This document shows, piece by piece, positions 1 to 8,229 of a stretch of 64,000 bases of DNA (its first letter is position 1; every line of letters begins with the position of its first letter). Both the position numbers and the translations under genes were made by a program. The notes under the pieces are model-generated. The model made no database searches. It was not told the origin of the DNA and was given only the letters and a program-made list of their open reading frames with translations. The stretch spans positions 124,001 through 188,000 of the forward strand of contig NZ_VIVQ01000001.1 in NCBI RefSeq assembly GCF_007829035.1. The letters are read 5' to 3'. This stretch comes from Rudaeicoccus suwonensis. Its GTDB lineage: Bacteria > Actinomycetota > Actinomycetes > Actinomycetales > Dermatophilaceae.

Positions 1-506
1 CACAACAGCGAGACAAGCACGACGGCACCGACCGCAGTCAGCGTGAGGGCGTAGACCGACAGGGTCGCGAACGATGCGTGCGTGCCGACGAACTGCGGCA
101 GCACCGCCAGATTGAAGGCCAGCACCTTCGGATTGGTGATGTTGCACAGGAACCCCTGCCGCGTCGCCGACCAGCGGCCGCCGGCGCGCAATTGTGCCGG
201 GGGAGCGGTGAGTTCGTTCGGCGCCTTGATCGCAGCACGGATCGCCATGACGCCGAGATACGCCAGGTATGCCGCACCCACCCACCGCAGCACCAGGAAG
301 ACCGACTCGGCGCTGACCAGCAAGGCGCCAAGGCCCGAGGCCGCGACCATGCCCTGGGTCGCTCCGGCGATGCAGATGCCGAGCACGGTCCACTTGCCGC
401 GCTCGCGGCCACCGAGCAGAGTGCTGCGCAGGGTCAGCAGGGTGTCCGGGCCGGGAGCGATCGCGAGCACCGCGGCGAACGCGACGAAGGACAGGTAGTG
501 CGCCAT
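1..506 (-). CDS. LysE/RhtB-family amino acid exporter (partial, C-terminus off the left edge)
   Basis: The reading frame opens with ATG at 506 and runs to the window edge without a stop, giving about 168 residues of a polytopic membrane protein. The N-terminus carries the family's APGPDTLLT motif at the end of the first membrane segment, and further on NITNPKVLAF, which is typical of LysE/RhtB translocators that export amino acids or related metabolites by proton exchange. Family size is about 205 residues, so only the last 35-40 are missing. It is divergent from the thioredoxin/NHL gene. The substrate cannot be read from sequence. Confidence 0.85.
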   Translation of the reverse strand, partial: MAHYLSFVAFAAVLAIAPGPDTLLTLRSTLLGGRERGKWTVLGICIAGATQGMVAASGLGALLVSAESVFLVLRWVGAAYLAYLGVMAIRAAIKAPNELTAPPAQLRAGGRWSATRQGFLCNITNPKVLAFNLAVLPQFVGTHASFATLSVYALTLTAVGAVVLVSLL

Positions 507-553
507 CCGGACACGGTAGAGCCCTGTCGTGACGGGCCGCATCCCGATCTCGC

Positions 554-632
554 CTGTCGTCCGGGGCGGCCTCGGTGCACTGCGCGGACGTCGGTCACGG
601 CGCACGGCAGCAGGTATGACGACCGGCCCCGG
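554..632. repeat. 79-bp interspersed repeat, copy 1
   Basis: This stretch matches 7361-7439 over 79 bases with no gaps and about seven mismatches. The ends carry an inverted hexamer (GTCGTC near the start, GACGAC near the end). It lies between two divergent genes and has no convincing coding content. Confidence 0.8.
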
Positions 633-665
633 CATACGTGCGCGTCGTGTGGTGTTGTGGCCACC

Positions 666-2501
666 ATGACGAGCACACGGATCCGGGTGCGTGCGCCCGA
701 GCTGATCGGTCGCGGCTGGCTCAACACCGGTGGCGAGACGGTGTCGCTGCCGGATCTGCGGGGCAAGGTCGTGGTGCTGGACTTCTGGACCTTCTGCTGC
801 GTCAACTGTCTGCACGTGCTGGACGAACTCCGGCCGCTGGAGCGCGAATTCGCCGATGAGCTGGTGCTGGTCGGCGTCCATTCACCCAAGTTCGAGCACG
901 AGGCCGATCGCGCCGCGCTCGAGGCGGCCGTCGAGCGGTACGCCGTGCACCACCCCGTGCTCGACGACCCCGATCTGGTGACCTGGCAGGCGTATGCCGC
1001 GCGGGCCTGGCCGACGCTGGTGGTGATCGATCCGGAGGGCTACGTCGTGGCGCAGATGTCCGGGGAGGGGCACGCGCACGGGTTGAGCGTGCTGGTGCGC
1101 GAGCTGTTGGTGGAGCACCGGGCCAAGGGGACGTTGCGCTCCGGCGACGGGCCGTATATCGCACCGCCCGCCCCGGAAACGGCGCTGCGGTTTCCCGGCA
1201 AGATCGCGGCTGTCGGTGATGGCAGCTATCTGGTATCCGACACCGCCCATCACCAGGTGGTGCACCTTGAACGAGACCTGGTCACCGAGCGCGCGCGTTT
1301 CGGCGGGCGCGAGGTCTTCAACGAGCCGCAGGGGGTACTCGTGCTGCCGGCCGATGTCGCGGCGCGAGTCGGATACGACGTCGTTGTCGCCGACAGCGTG
1401 AACCACCGGATCGCGTCAATTCGATTGTCGGACGGGCAGATCGGCGTGCTGGCCGGCACCGGTGAGCAGCTGCGCGAGCGATCCGGCAGTGGTCCCGCGT
1501 TGCGGCAGGCGTTGTCGACGCCGTGGGATCTTGCGTGGTGGATCGATCGGGTGGTCATCGCGATGGCCGGCACGCACCAGTTGTGGGCGCTGCACCTGGC
1601 GACGGATCGGGCGGACAACACGGTCGCGGTGCTGGCAGGCACCAGCGCGGAGGGTCTGCGCGACGGTGTCGCCGATGAGGCATGGCTCGCTCAGCCGTCG
1701 GGGCTCAGCACGTCTGCCGACGGATCGCGGGTGTTGATCGCGGACTCCGAGACCTCGGCCGTGCGCTCGATCACGTTGACCGACAACGGTTTCGAGCTCG
1801 AGACGTATGCCGGTCGCGGTCTCTTCGACTTCGGCCATGTCGACGGCCCAGCATCCGAGGCGCTGCTGCAGCACCCGTTGGGTGTGACGGAACTGCCGGA
1901 CGGTTCGGTGGCGATCGCCGACACCTACAACGGCGCGATCCGGCGATACGACCCGGTCGCGCACGAGATCAGCACTCTCGCAACGGATCTCGCTGAACCC
2001 AGCGATGTGCTCGTCGAACTCGACGATGGCGCCGCGCGGCTGCTGGTGGTCGAGTCGGCCGCTCACCGGGTGACGCGGATCGCCATACCTGCTGATGCTC
2101 AACGGGTTTCGGGATTGGCACATCAGACGCAGCGTCCCGCGACGCAGCTGCAGGCGGGTGAGGTCGAGCTGGCGATCGCGTTCGAGCCGCCGACCGGTCA
2201 AAAGCTCGACTACCGGTATGGCGATCCCACACAGTTGATGGTGTCGGCGACACCTGAGCATCTGTTGCTCGACGGAGCCGGCACCGCGACCGGGCTGCAA
2301 CGCACGCTGCGGCTGAATCCGGTCATCGCCGACGGCGTGCTGCACATCTCGGTGCGCGCGGCGGCGTGCGACGGGGACCCGGTGACCGGCGAGTTGCCTG
2401 AGCACGCGGCCTGTCATCTGTATCAACAGGATTGGGGCATCCCGGTGGAGCTGGCCGAGGGTGCTGCCGACCGGCTCGATCTGGATCTGCGCGGGGTGTG
2501 A
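666..2501 (+). CDS. Thioredoxin-like / NHL-repeat protein (NHLRC2-like)
   Basis: 611 residues. The N-terminal 150 residues form a thioredoxin/TlpA-like fold with the redox motif WTFCCVNC at residues 41-48 (C45-V-N-C48, plus an extra C44). The rest holds repeated blades with the pattern of NHL beta-propellers (for example IADSETSAVRSI and IADTYNGAIRRY) and a C-terminal beta domain. This order is that of the NHLRC2 family, for which a thiol-redox role is proposed but substrates are poorly known. ATG at 666 is chosen because the conserved domain begins about 15 codons later; upstream codons in the open frame lack protein-like content. No signal peptide, so it is probably cytoplasmic. Confidence 0.85.
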   Translation: MTSTRIRVRAPELIGRGWLNTGGETVSLPDLRGKVVVLDFWTFCCVNCLHVLDELRPLEREFADELVLVGVHSPKFEHEADRAALEAAVERYAVHHPVLDDPDLVTWQAYAARAWPTLVVIDPEGYVVAQMSGEGHAHGLSVLVRELLVEHRAKGTLRSGDGPYIAPPAPETALRFPGKIAAVGDGSYLVSDTAHHQVVHLERDLVTERARFGGREVFNEPQGVLVLPADVAARVGYDVVVADSVNHRIASIRLSDGQIGVLAGTGEQLRERSGSGPALRQALSTPWDLAWWIDRVVIAMAGTHQLWALHLATDRADNTVAVLAGTSAEGLRDGVADEAWLAQPSGLSTSADGSRVLIADSETSAVRSITLTDNGFELETYAGRGLFDFGHVDGPASEALLQHPLGVTELPDGSVAIADTYNGAIRRYDPVAHEISTLATDLAEPSDVLVELDDGAARLLVVESAAHRVTRIAIPADAQRVSGLAHQTQRPATQLQAGEVELAIAFEPPTGQKLDYRYGDPTQLMVSATPEHLLLDGAGTATGLQRTLRLNPVIADGVLHISVRAAACDGDPVTGELPEHAACHLYQQDWGIPVELAEGAADRLDLDLRGV

Positions 2502-2589
2502 GGAGGGTGACCGCGTTACCACCCCGGCATTGAGCCTTGAACGATCGGGATTTGTAGATCCAGGTCGCGGCACCGGATGCACCGCGGAA

Positions 2590-3051
2590 TCAGCGTTCGT
2601 CGCGGGCAGGTGCATCCGACACGTCGTGCAGCACCTCGAACAGTGATGCCAACTGGGCGAGTTCGAGCAGGTGGCTGCCGCTGAGCCCTTCCAGGATGTC
2701 TTGGCCCTGCGGTGACACGACGAGTCGAACGACGCGGTGATCCTGCTGATCGGTCGTGCGTCGCACCAGTCCGGAGCGCACCGCGCGGTCGATCAGTTCG
2801 ACCGCCGAGTGGTGCTGAATGAACAGGTAGTTGGCCACGTCCTGAACTGTCGGCGCCGTGTCGCCGGCATGCCCGCGGATCGCGAGCAGCAGTTGATGCT
2901 GCCGAGCGGTGATTCCCTGCTCGGTCGCGCGGTCCGCGCTCCATTGTTCGAACCCGCGCAGCGCGGTCCGAATCGCCAACAGCTTGGCGTAATCACCGTC
3001 GCTCACGTGTCGTGGGCTCACCTTCGCGTCTGATTCGTCCGACGTCGACAT
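2590..3051 (-). CDS. MarR-family transcriptional regulator
   Basis: About 153 residues with the MarR winged-helix layout: an N-terminal dimerisation helix, the helix-turn-helix around QDVANYLFIQHHSAVELIDRAVRSGLV, and the wing RTTDQQDHRVVRLVVSPQG. The RxxxxxDxR wing motif is typical of the family. ATG at 3051 is used; GTG at 3054 directly before it is equally possible, with a purine-rich AGGGCAGGG upstream. It faces the ClC channel gene across 96 bases that contain overlapping GACA/TGTC half-sites, suggesting that it controls itself and the channel. The ligand is unknown. Confidence 0.9.
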   Translation of the reverse strand: MSTSDESDAKVSPRHVSDGDYAKLLAIRTALRGFEQWSADRATEQGITARQHQLLLAIRGHAGDTAPTVQDVANYLFIQHHSAVELIDRAVRSGLVRRTTDQQDHRVVRLVVSPQGQDILEGLSGSHLLELAQLASLFEVLHDVSDAPARDER

Positions 3052-3092
3052 CACCGTTGCCCTGCCCTTCCGCTCTCACCGTGATCTACACT

Positions 3093-3111
3093 GACATATC
3101 GTGTCACGACA
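3093..3111. promoter_or_regulatory. Candidate MarR operator
   Basis: The 19 bases read GACA-TATCG-TGTC-AC-GACA, that is, two overlapping inverted repeats sharing the central TGTC. The site lies midway between the divergent MarR and ClC genes, where a self-regulating MarR protein would be expected to bind. Assignment to this regulator is inference. Confidence 0.4.
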
Positions 3112-3147
3112 TTTATTACCGACGTCCTCCGTGAAGGCGATGCCGAG

Positions 3148-5001
3148 ATGACTTCCGGTGAGCCTCTTGGTGCGCAGACCTCCATTCGCGACGTGAGCCA
3201 ACTGGGCGACTTCACGGCGACTCCTCGCATGATCACGATCACCGCGCTTGCGCTGCCGGTCGGAGCGGTGAGCGCGGTTGTCGCGTGGACCCTGCTGCGG
3301 TTGATCGGGTTGATCACGAACGTCGTGTTCTACGACCGCCTCGACACACGACTCGTTGCCCCGGGAGTCGGGCACCACAATCCGGCCGTTCTGTTGCTGG
3401 CGCCGGTGATCGGTGGTCTCGTCGTCGGGCTGATGGCGCGGTTCGGTTCGGAGAAGATCCGCGGTCACGGGATGCCCGAGGCGATCGAGGCGATTCTGCT
3501 CGGCGGCAGCAAGGTGCAGCCGCGCGTCGCCGTGCTCAAGCCCGTGTCGGCTGCCGTCGCCATCGGCACCGGTGGCCCGTTTGGCGCCGAAGGACCGATC
3601 ATCATGACCGGAGGTGCGATCGGGTCCTTGTTCGCGCAGTTCCTGAAGATGACCGCCGACGAGCGCAAGACACTGCTGGTGGCAGGCGCGGCGGCAGGGA
3701 TGGCCGCGACGTTCAACACCCCGTTCGCGGCGCTCATGCTCGCCGTCGAGTTGTTGCTCTTCGAATGGCGGCCGCGCAGTTACGTCCCGGTGGCCGCGGC
3801 AGTGGCCGTGGCGACGATCGTGCGCCATCCGATGCTCGGGTCCGGTCCGCTGTTCCCCGTGACGGGCAGCTTGCACATCGATCTCGGAACCTACGCGTTG
3901 TGCGTTGTGTCGGGGATCTGCGCCGGACTCTTGGCGATCGTGGCCACCGTGCTCGTCTATGCGGCGGAGGACCTGTTCCACCGGCTGCCCATCCACTGGA
4001 TGTGGTGGCCCGCGATCGGCGGGTTGATCATCGGTGTCGGTGGTCTGATCGTTCCGCAAGCGCTCGGTGTCGGCTACAACATCATCGGGATGGAACTGGA
4101 CGGCTCCATCGGTCTGGGCCTGGTCGTCGGGATACTTGTCGTCAAGACCCTGATCTGGTCGCTGTCGCTGGGTTCGGGAACATCGGGTGGCGTCCTTGCC
4201 CCGATGTTCATGATCGGTGGCGCACTCGGCACTCTCGAGGCGCACATCTTTCCGGCCGTTGGGCCGGGCTTCTGGGCGCTCGTCGCGCTCGCCGGTGTGC
4301 TGGGCGGTGTCATGCGCTCACCGATGACGGGCGTGGTCTTCGCACTCGAGTTGACGCACCGGTGGGGTGCCCTACTTCCTCTGCTGATCGGGGCGTCGAC
4401 GGCATACGCAGTGTCGGTCCTGTTGCTCAGACGATCCGTTCTCACCGAGAAGATCGCCCGCCGCGGCTATCACTTGTCCCGGGAGTACGACGTCGATCCG
4501 ATGGAGATTCTTTTCGTCGGGGAGGTCATGGTCGAAGGCCCGTTGACCTTCACCGGCGATGTGCCCGCCGGCGACGCACTGGCCCAGGTGTCGGGCACGG
4601 ACCCGCAGACCGTTCTGTATCGGCGGCAGATGCTGTACCCCGTCGTCGACCAAGCGGGTTGTATGACGGGGGTCGTCACCCGGACCCAGTTGGAGTCCGC
4701 TGCGAACGAGAAGCGAGACGATGTCGCCGTCGGTGAGTTGGCACTGACCGACGTGGTGGTCGCCGATCCGGATGAAATCCTGCGCGTCGTCGTCGCTCGC
4801 ATGGCCGAGCACGCTGTGGACCGGATGCCCGTGGTCGACCGTCATGATCGGCGGCGCATCGTCGGCTTCATCACTGTCACCATGCTTCTGGCCGCTCGGG
4901 TGCGCGACCTGGAAGAAGCAAGCCACAGCGAGCGCGTATTGAAAGTGCCGCGCCGACTGGCGGCGTCTCGTCACGCCCGACCAGATGGCGACGACAGGTG
5001 A
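3148..5001 (+). CDS. ClC-family chloride channel/antiporter with CBS domains
   Basis: 617 residues. The membrane core shows the ion-pathway motifs of ClC proteins: GHGMP at 106-110 (GxGxP), GAEGP at 146-150 with the gating glutamate E148 aligned to GREGP, and GTSGGVLAP further on. After the last membrane segments, residues from about 455 contain two CBS modules (FVGEVMVEG..., LTDVVVADPDEI...), which usually bind adenine nucleotides and regulate transport. Members either exchange Cl- for H+ or act as channels; the gating glutamate fits either. The 3' end overlaps the convergent membrane-protein gene by 31 bases. Confidence 0.92.
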   Translation: MTSGEPLGAQTSIRDVSQLGDFTATPRMITITALALPVGAVSAVVAWTLLRLIGLITNVVFYDRLDTRLVAPGVGHHNPAVLLLAPVIGGLVVGLMARFGSEKIRGHGMPEAIEAILLGGSKVQPRVAVLKPVSAAVAIGTGGPFGAEGPIIMTGGAIGSLFAQFLKMTADERKTLLVAGAAAGMAATFNTPFAALMLAVELLLFEWRPRSYVPVAAAVAVATIVRHPMLGSGPLFPVTGSLHIDLGTYALCVVSGICAGLLAIVATVLVYAAEDLFHRLPIHWMWWPAIGGLIIGVGGLIVPQALGVGYNIIGMELDGSIGLGLVVGILVVKTLIWSLSLGSGTSGGVLAPMFMIGGALGTLEAHIFPAVGPGFWALVALAGVLGGVMRSPMTGVVFALELTHRWGALLPLLIGASTAYAVSVLLLRRSVLTEKIARRGYHLSREYDVDPMEILFVGEVMVEGPLTFTGDVPAGDALAQVSGTDPQTVLYRRQMLYPVVDQAGCMTGVVTRTQLESAANEKRDDVAVGELALTDVVVADPDEILRVVVARMAEHAVDRMPVVDRHDRRRIVGFITVTMLLAARVRDLEEASHSERVLKVPRRLAASRHARPDGDDR

Positions 5002-5387
5002 ACGTCGGTTCGCCGAGCACGGCGGCCACGTGCGGCCCCGATTATTCCGGCGCAGAACGTGGCGATGAGGCCGACGCTCATCACGACGTTCCCCAGCACC
5101 GTACCCAGGTTTGACGACGTGAGATTCGGCGTCAATTCGCCGGCGATTCCACCGACACCGACAATCCAGAATGCGATGAAAGCGGACGGAATCGGGTGCC
5201 ACCACCATCGGAGGGTCAGTGCGGTGGCCGCGCCGAACGCGACGAGGAACAGGATGCCGGGCGGAAAGGGAAGCCCGAACGTCTTGTTCGCGCCGTCGAA
5301 CTTGCTGGGGTCGGCGATCCACTGGATGAGCAGACCGACGATGCCGACGCCGAGTCCGGCGAGCGTGATGCGGGTGAGGCGAGGCAT
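4971..5387 (-). CDS. Small integral membrane protein, unknown function
   Basis: 138 residues with about four hydrophobic segments (LAGLGVGIVGLLIQWIA, GILFLVAFGAATALTLRWWW, AFIAFWIVGVGGIAGEL, VVMSVGLIATFCAGIIGAA) and a basic C-terminus (RGRRARR). ATG at 5387 is supported by an AAGGAG site five to six bases upstream; a longer frame exists but lacks a ribosome site. I do not recognise the family. It is convergent with and overlaps the ClC gene, and lies upstream of, and opposite to, the sensor kinase gene. Confidence 0.75.
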   Translation of the reverse strand: MPRLTRITLAGLGVGIVGLLIQWIADPSKFDGANKTFGLPFPPGILFLVAFGAATALTLRWWWHPIPSAFIAFWIVGVGGIAGELTPNLTSSNLGTVLGNVVMSVGLIATFCAGIIGAARGRRARRTDVHLSSPSGRA

Positions 5388-5477
5388 GTGAGAACTCCTT
5401 GATGTCCGTGATTGTTCAAAGAACCTCAACCGTCGCCCATCCCGGTGCCGTGGGCATCCCGCAGGAAGCGGCATCGC

Positions 5478-5497
5478 CCTACGCAGAATTGCGTAGG
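5478..5497. promoter_or_regulatory. Inverted repeat upstream of sensor kinase
   Basis: CCTACGC, six bases, GCGTAGG: perfect 7-bp arms. It lies 56 bases before the kinase start, between divergent genes. A LuxR-type response regulator, such as the one encoded by the downstream operon, often binds sites of this shape, so autoregulation is possible. Confidence 0.35.
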
Positions 5498-5553
5498 AAA
5501 GGTCAGACCAAGGACTGACGCGGACGGCCGGCGCCGGGGATTAATCTCGAACG

Positions 5554-6666
5554 ATGGGCGCCTTTGAGCCGATCGGCATTCGTGCGGCCGGACCGCTGCG
5601 TGCCATCGGTGTTGTCCTTTTGCTCGCGATGATGGTCGGTACCTTCGGTGCGCAGCGCAACACGTCCACGCCGTGGCCCGTGTGGTTCGGGGTGGTGCTC
5701 TCGGGTCTGGCGACCGTGCCTGTGCTGGTGAGCATGCCGGCGCCGACCGCGCTCATAGGCAGCGGAGCTGTGACAGCGTTATATTTCGCGGCTGGCTATG
5801 CCGACGGGCCTGTGTTCCTGGCGATTCCCGCGGTGGCTTTCGTCGTCGCGCTCACTTCTACGCGCCGGTCTTGGGATTGGACAGGCGTCGCCGTTGCGGC
5901 CGGTGTCGCCGGACTGGTTTCCCGCGGCCCGTTGCACCATGCCGATGGGCACATGCTGTGGCAGTGCATCGGTCTCGCAGCCTTGGCTGTGGCGGCCTGG
6001 GCAATCGCAGCTTCGGTCAACGCTCGACGGCTCGCGCTGACGGAGCGCAATCACAGCCTCGCTGCCGAGGAACGGATCCGGATGGCCATGGAACTTCACG
6101 ACGGGGTCGGTCACGGGCTTGCACTCATCGCGATGCAGGCCGGCGCGGCGTTGTACGTCTTCGATCGTGACCCGGCAGCCGCACGTGCCAGTCTGACGGC
6201 GATCCGCGACACCAGCCGCGAGTCGTTGGAGCAGTTGCGCAGTGAACTCGACCGCTTCGCCGGATCGGAACGTGCGCCGAGACGGCCTTCGCCCGGACTG
6301 GCCGATCTCGACGAATTGGTGGCACGGGTTCGCTCCGGCGGTCTCGATGTCCGACTCGAGTTGGCGCCCGGCCCGGCGGTGCCGCTGCCTGTTGAGCACG
6401 CGGCCTACGCCGTTGTGCAGGAGAGCCTGACAAATGTGTTGCGGCATGCTGCTGCCAGTTACGCCGATGTGAGCGTGCAGCGAGACGGCAACGATCTTGT
6501 CGTCGTTGTCAAAGACGACGGACGTGTTGCTGTCAACAGCGAGATCCGCAGCGGGCACGGCATTTCCGGCATGCGATCCCGGGTCGCCGTTCTCGGTGGT
6601 CGGTTGGCTGCGGATCGGCATACGGCAGGCTTCGAGGTGCGCGCCGTCATACCGGTGGGAGAGTGA
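5554..6666 (+). CDS. Sensor histidine kinase, NarL/DesK type
   Basis: 370 residues. The first 160 contain five to six hydrophobic segments forming a membrane sensor without a large extracellular loop. A HisKA_3 dimerisation domain follows, with the phospho-acceptor H182 in MELHDGVGHGLALI, then an HATPase_c domain (VQESLTNVLRHA N-box, VKDDGR, SGHGISGMRSRV). This is the standard partner of LuxR-type response regulators, and that gene follows directly with a stop/start junction. The signal is unknown. Confidence 0.93.
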   Translation: MGAFEPIGIRAAGPLRAIGVVLLLAMMVGTFGAQRNTSTPWPVWFGVVLSGLATVPVLVSMPAPTALIGSGAVTALYFAAGYADGPVFLAIPAVAFVVALTSTRRSWDWTGVAVAAGVAGLVSRGPLHHADGHMLWQCIGLAALAVAAWAIAASVNARRLALTERNHSLAAEERIRMAMELHDGVGHGLALIAMQAGAALYVFDRDPAAARASLTAIRDTSRESLEQLRSELDRFAGSERAPRRPSPGLADLDELVARVRSGGLDVRLELAPGPAVPLPVEHAAYAVVQESLTNVLRHAAASYADVSVQRDGNDLVVVVKDDGRVAVNSEIRSGHGISGMRSRVAVLGGRLAADRHTAGFEVRAVIPVGE

Positions 6667-6668
6667 GA

Positions 6669-7331
6669 ATGACCATTCGTGTCGCACTCGTCGATGACTT
6701 GCCGCTGGTCCGGACGGGTCTGGCAACGATCATCGCGACTGAGCACGAGCTGGAGTTGGTGGGCGAGGCCGGAAACGGCCGCGAGGCCCTCGAGATGTTT
6801 CGGACTGTCCACCCTGACGTTGTCTTGTGCGACATCCGGATGCCTGTGCTGGACGGACTCGACCTTCTCCAACACGTTTCATCCGACCCCGACCTCGCCG
6901 ACATTCGCTTGGTGATGCTGACAACCTTTGAACTCGACGAGTACGTCTTCGAGTCGCTGCGGCTCGGCGCAAGCGGATTCCTGCTCAAGGACGCCGAGCC
7001 CGAGCGGATCCTGGATGCGATCAAGATCGTGGCAAATGGTGGCTCGCTGCTGGCCCCGAGCGTGACACGGCGGGTGATCGAAGAGTTCGGTTCGCGGCGT
7101 CGTGTCGCCAAGCCGCACCCTCGGCTCGGTGAACTCACCGATCGTGAACGAGAACTCGTCGGTTGGGTGGCGACTGGTCGCTCGAACGCCGAAATCGCCG
7201 AGATCTTGGTCATCAGCCCGGAGACCGTCCGCACTCACGTGAGCCGGGCGATGGTAAAGCTGGGTGCGCGTGATCGTGGGCAGCTGATTGTGTTCGCAAT
7301 CGAGTCCGGACTACGAGCCGACACGACCTGA
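6669..7331 (+). CDS. LuxR/NarL-type response regulator
   Basis: 220 residues. Receiver domain with acidic D9/D10, phospho-acceptor D55 in VVLCDIRMP and the conserved lysine in GFLLKDAEP. C-terminal LuxR helix-turn-helix with LTDRERELVGWVATGRSNAEIAEIL and SPETVRTHVSR. ATG at 6669 follows GGGAG at a good distance; GTG at 6663 would overlap the kinase stop and is an alternative. It forms an operon with the preceding kinase. Confidence 0.93.
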   Translation: MTIRVALVDDLPLVRTGLATIIATEHELELVGEAGNGREALEMFRTVHPDVVLCDIRMPVLDGLDLLQHVSSDPDLADIRLVMLTTFELDEYVFESLRLGASGFLLKDAEPERILDAIKIVANGGSLLAPSVTRRVIEEFGSRRRVAKPHPRLGELTDRERELVGWVATGRSNAEIAEILVISPETVRTHVSRAMVKLGARDRGQLIVFAIESGLRADTT

Positions 7332-7360
7332 TGACATCTCTAGGACTGCTGCAGCCGACG

Positions 7361-7439
7361 CTGTCGTCCTGCACGGCCTCGGTGCACTGCGCGGACGTCG
7401 GTCACGGCGCATGGCGGCAGGTATGACGACCGTCTCCGG
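7361..7439. repeat. 79-bp interspersed repeat, copy 2
   Basis: Second copy of the element at 554-632, same orientation, no gaps. It begins 30 bases after the response-regulator stop codon and ends before an AT-rich patch. The two copies bracket 6.7 kb that holds six genes. Confidence 0.8.
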
Positions 7440-7829
7440 CTGGGTGGTCACCATCTATTGGTCGCCGTGAGCCTGCATGCACATGGCCCCGAATCCGGTC
7501 ATCCAGACAGAGAATCCCTCTGCTTCAAGCCACCGAAGCTTCCCGCCGAGCAGGCAGACGCCTGGGCGATCAGGTCTGCAAGCTGCGGTAGTGACGATGG
7601 GTTCGCTTGAGCCAGTAAGTTCGAATGACATAAGGCTTCGACCACTGTCGTTCGGACTCATCTCTTGGATCAGAATATTTTCGATGATCATCATCTCGTC
7701 CATACCGACCGTCATTTTTACTTCGTCTCGAGCACTCATCTTTTGGCGATCCGGGCATTACTAGAAATAACCCGTATTGTTCAATTTCTGGGTAGCGACG
7801 TCGGAGCGGCAAATCGTAGGGAGTCTGAC
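7440..7829. other. AT-rich intergenic patch with doubtful ORFs
   Basis: About 390 bases, much richer in A+T than the surroundings from roughly 7600 to 7790. Open frames exist on both strands, but none has a good start site or a recognisable product. The sequence may be acquired or decayed. Confidence 0.5.
7455..7739 (-). CDS. Possible small protein, unknown
   Basis: 94 residues from ATG at 7739, beginning MSARDEVKMTVGMDEM and rich in Met. The composition is more protein-like than the overlapping frames, but no ribosome site is clear and I recognise no family. It lies in the AT-rich patch and could be a remnant. Treat as tentative. Confidence 0.2.
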   Translation of the reverse strand: MSARDEVKMTVGMDEMMIIENILIQEMSPNDSGRSLMSFELTGSSEPIVTTAACRPDRPGVCLLGGKLRWLEAEGFSVWMTGFGAMCMQAHGDQ

Positions 7830-8198
7830 ATGTGGGTCGACAGCAATGGCATTTTTCACACGACGTCGATGCCTGATTTCTCACCTCTGGTCGGAGATTC
7901 TGCGGTGACGTTCGTGTGCAAATCGAGGCGCCGTACGAGGAAGGTCATTCAACAACTGGTCGAGGAAGAGGAAGAGCGGTTCTATGACGAAGCCAGCACG
8001 ATCGCTGACATCGCTTTACATGGCACCGCGCTCGCATTTCCACCAGGGCCGGTGCTTGGCGCAGTGAAGAGTGTCGACGACTTCAGGACAGGTCTGGCGC
8101 AAATATCACTGACGTGGCAACTGGACGCGGTTGTTGCTATCGATGAGTTGCTTGGCCGGACCGCATGGCCGTCCCTGAGAGCCCGGGCCCGGCTGTGA
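7830..8198 (+). CDS. Hypothetical protein with acidic helix
   Basis: 122 residues from ATG at 7830, with GGGAG upstream. It starts MWVDSNGIFH, has a basic stretch (CKSRRRTRKVIQQL) followed by an acidic run (VEEEEERFYDE), and no membrane segment. The frame stays open further upstream (to about 7665), but that part is AT-rich and not convincing. I do not recognise the family. It is convergent with the Nramp gene, 31 bases apart, and codon usage is less GC-biased than in neighbouring genes, which hints at recent arrival. Confidence 0.45.
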   Translation: MWVDSNGIFHTTSMPDFSPLVGDSAVTFVCKSRRRTRKVIQQLVEEEEERFYDEASTIADIALHGTALAFPPGPVLGAVKSVDDFRTGLAQISLTWQLDAVVAIDELLGRTAWPSLRARARL

Positions 8199-8229
8199 CC
8201 GCCGGGCGGCGTAAGGCTTCTGCGCTGGT

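Noticed and set aside
78-665. N-terminal extension of the thioredoxin/NHL frame
   Set aside because: It overlaps the LysE gene on the other strand and repeat copy 1, and has no domain content; the conserved start is at 666.
1416-2615. Long minus-strand open frame opposite the NHL gene
   Set aside because: Arg/His/Gln-rich composition typical of the antisense of a GC-rich gene; no start signal or family match.
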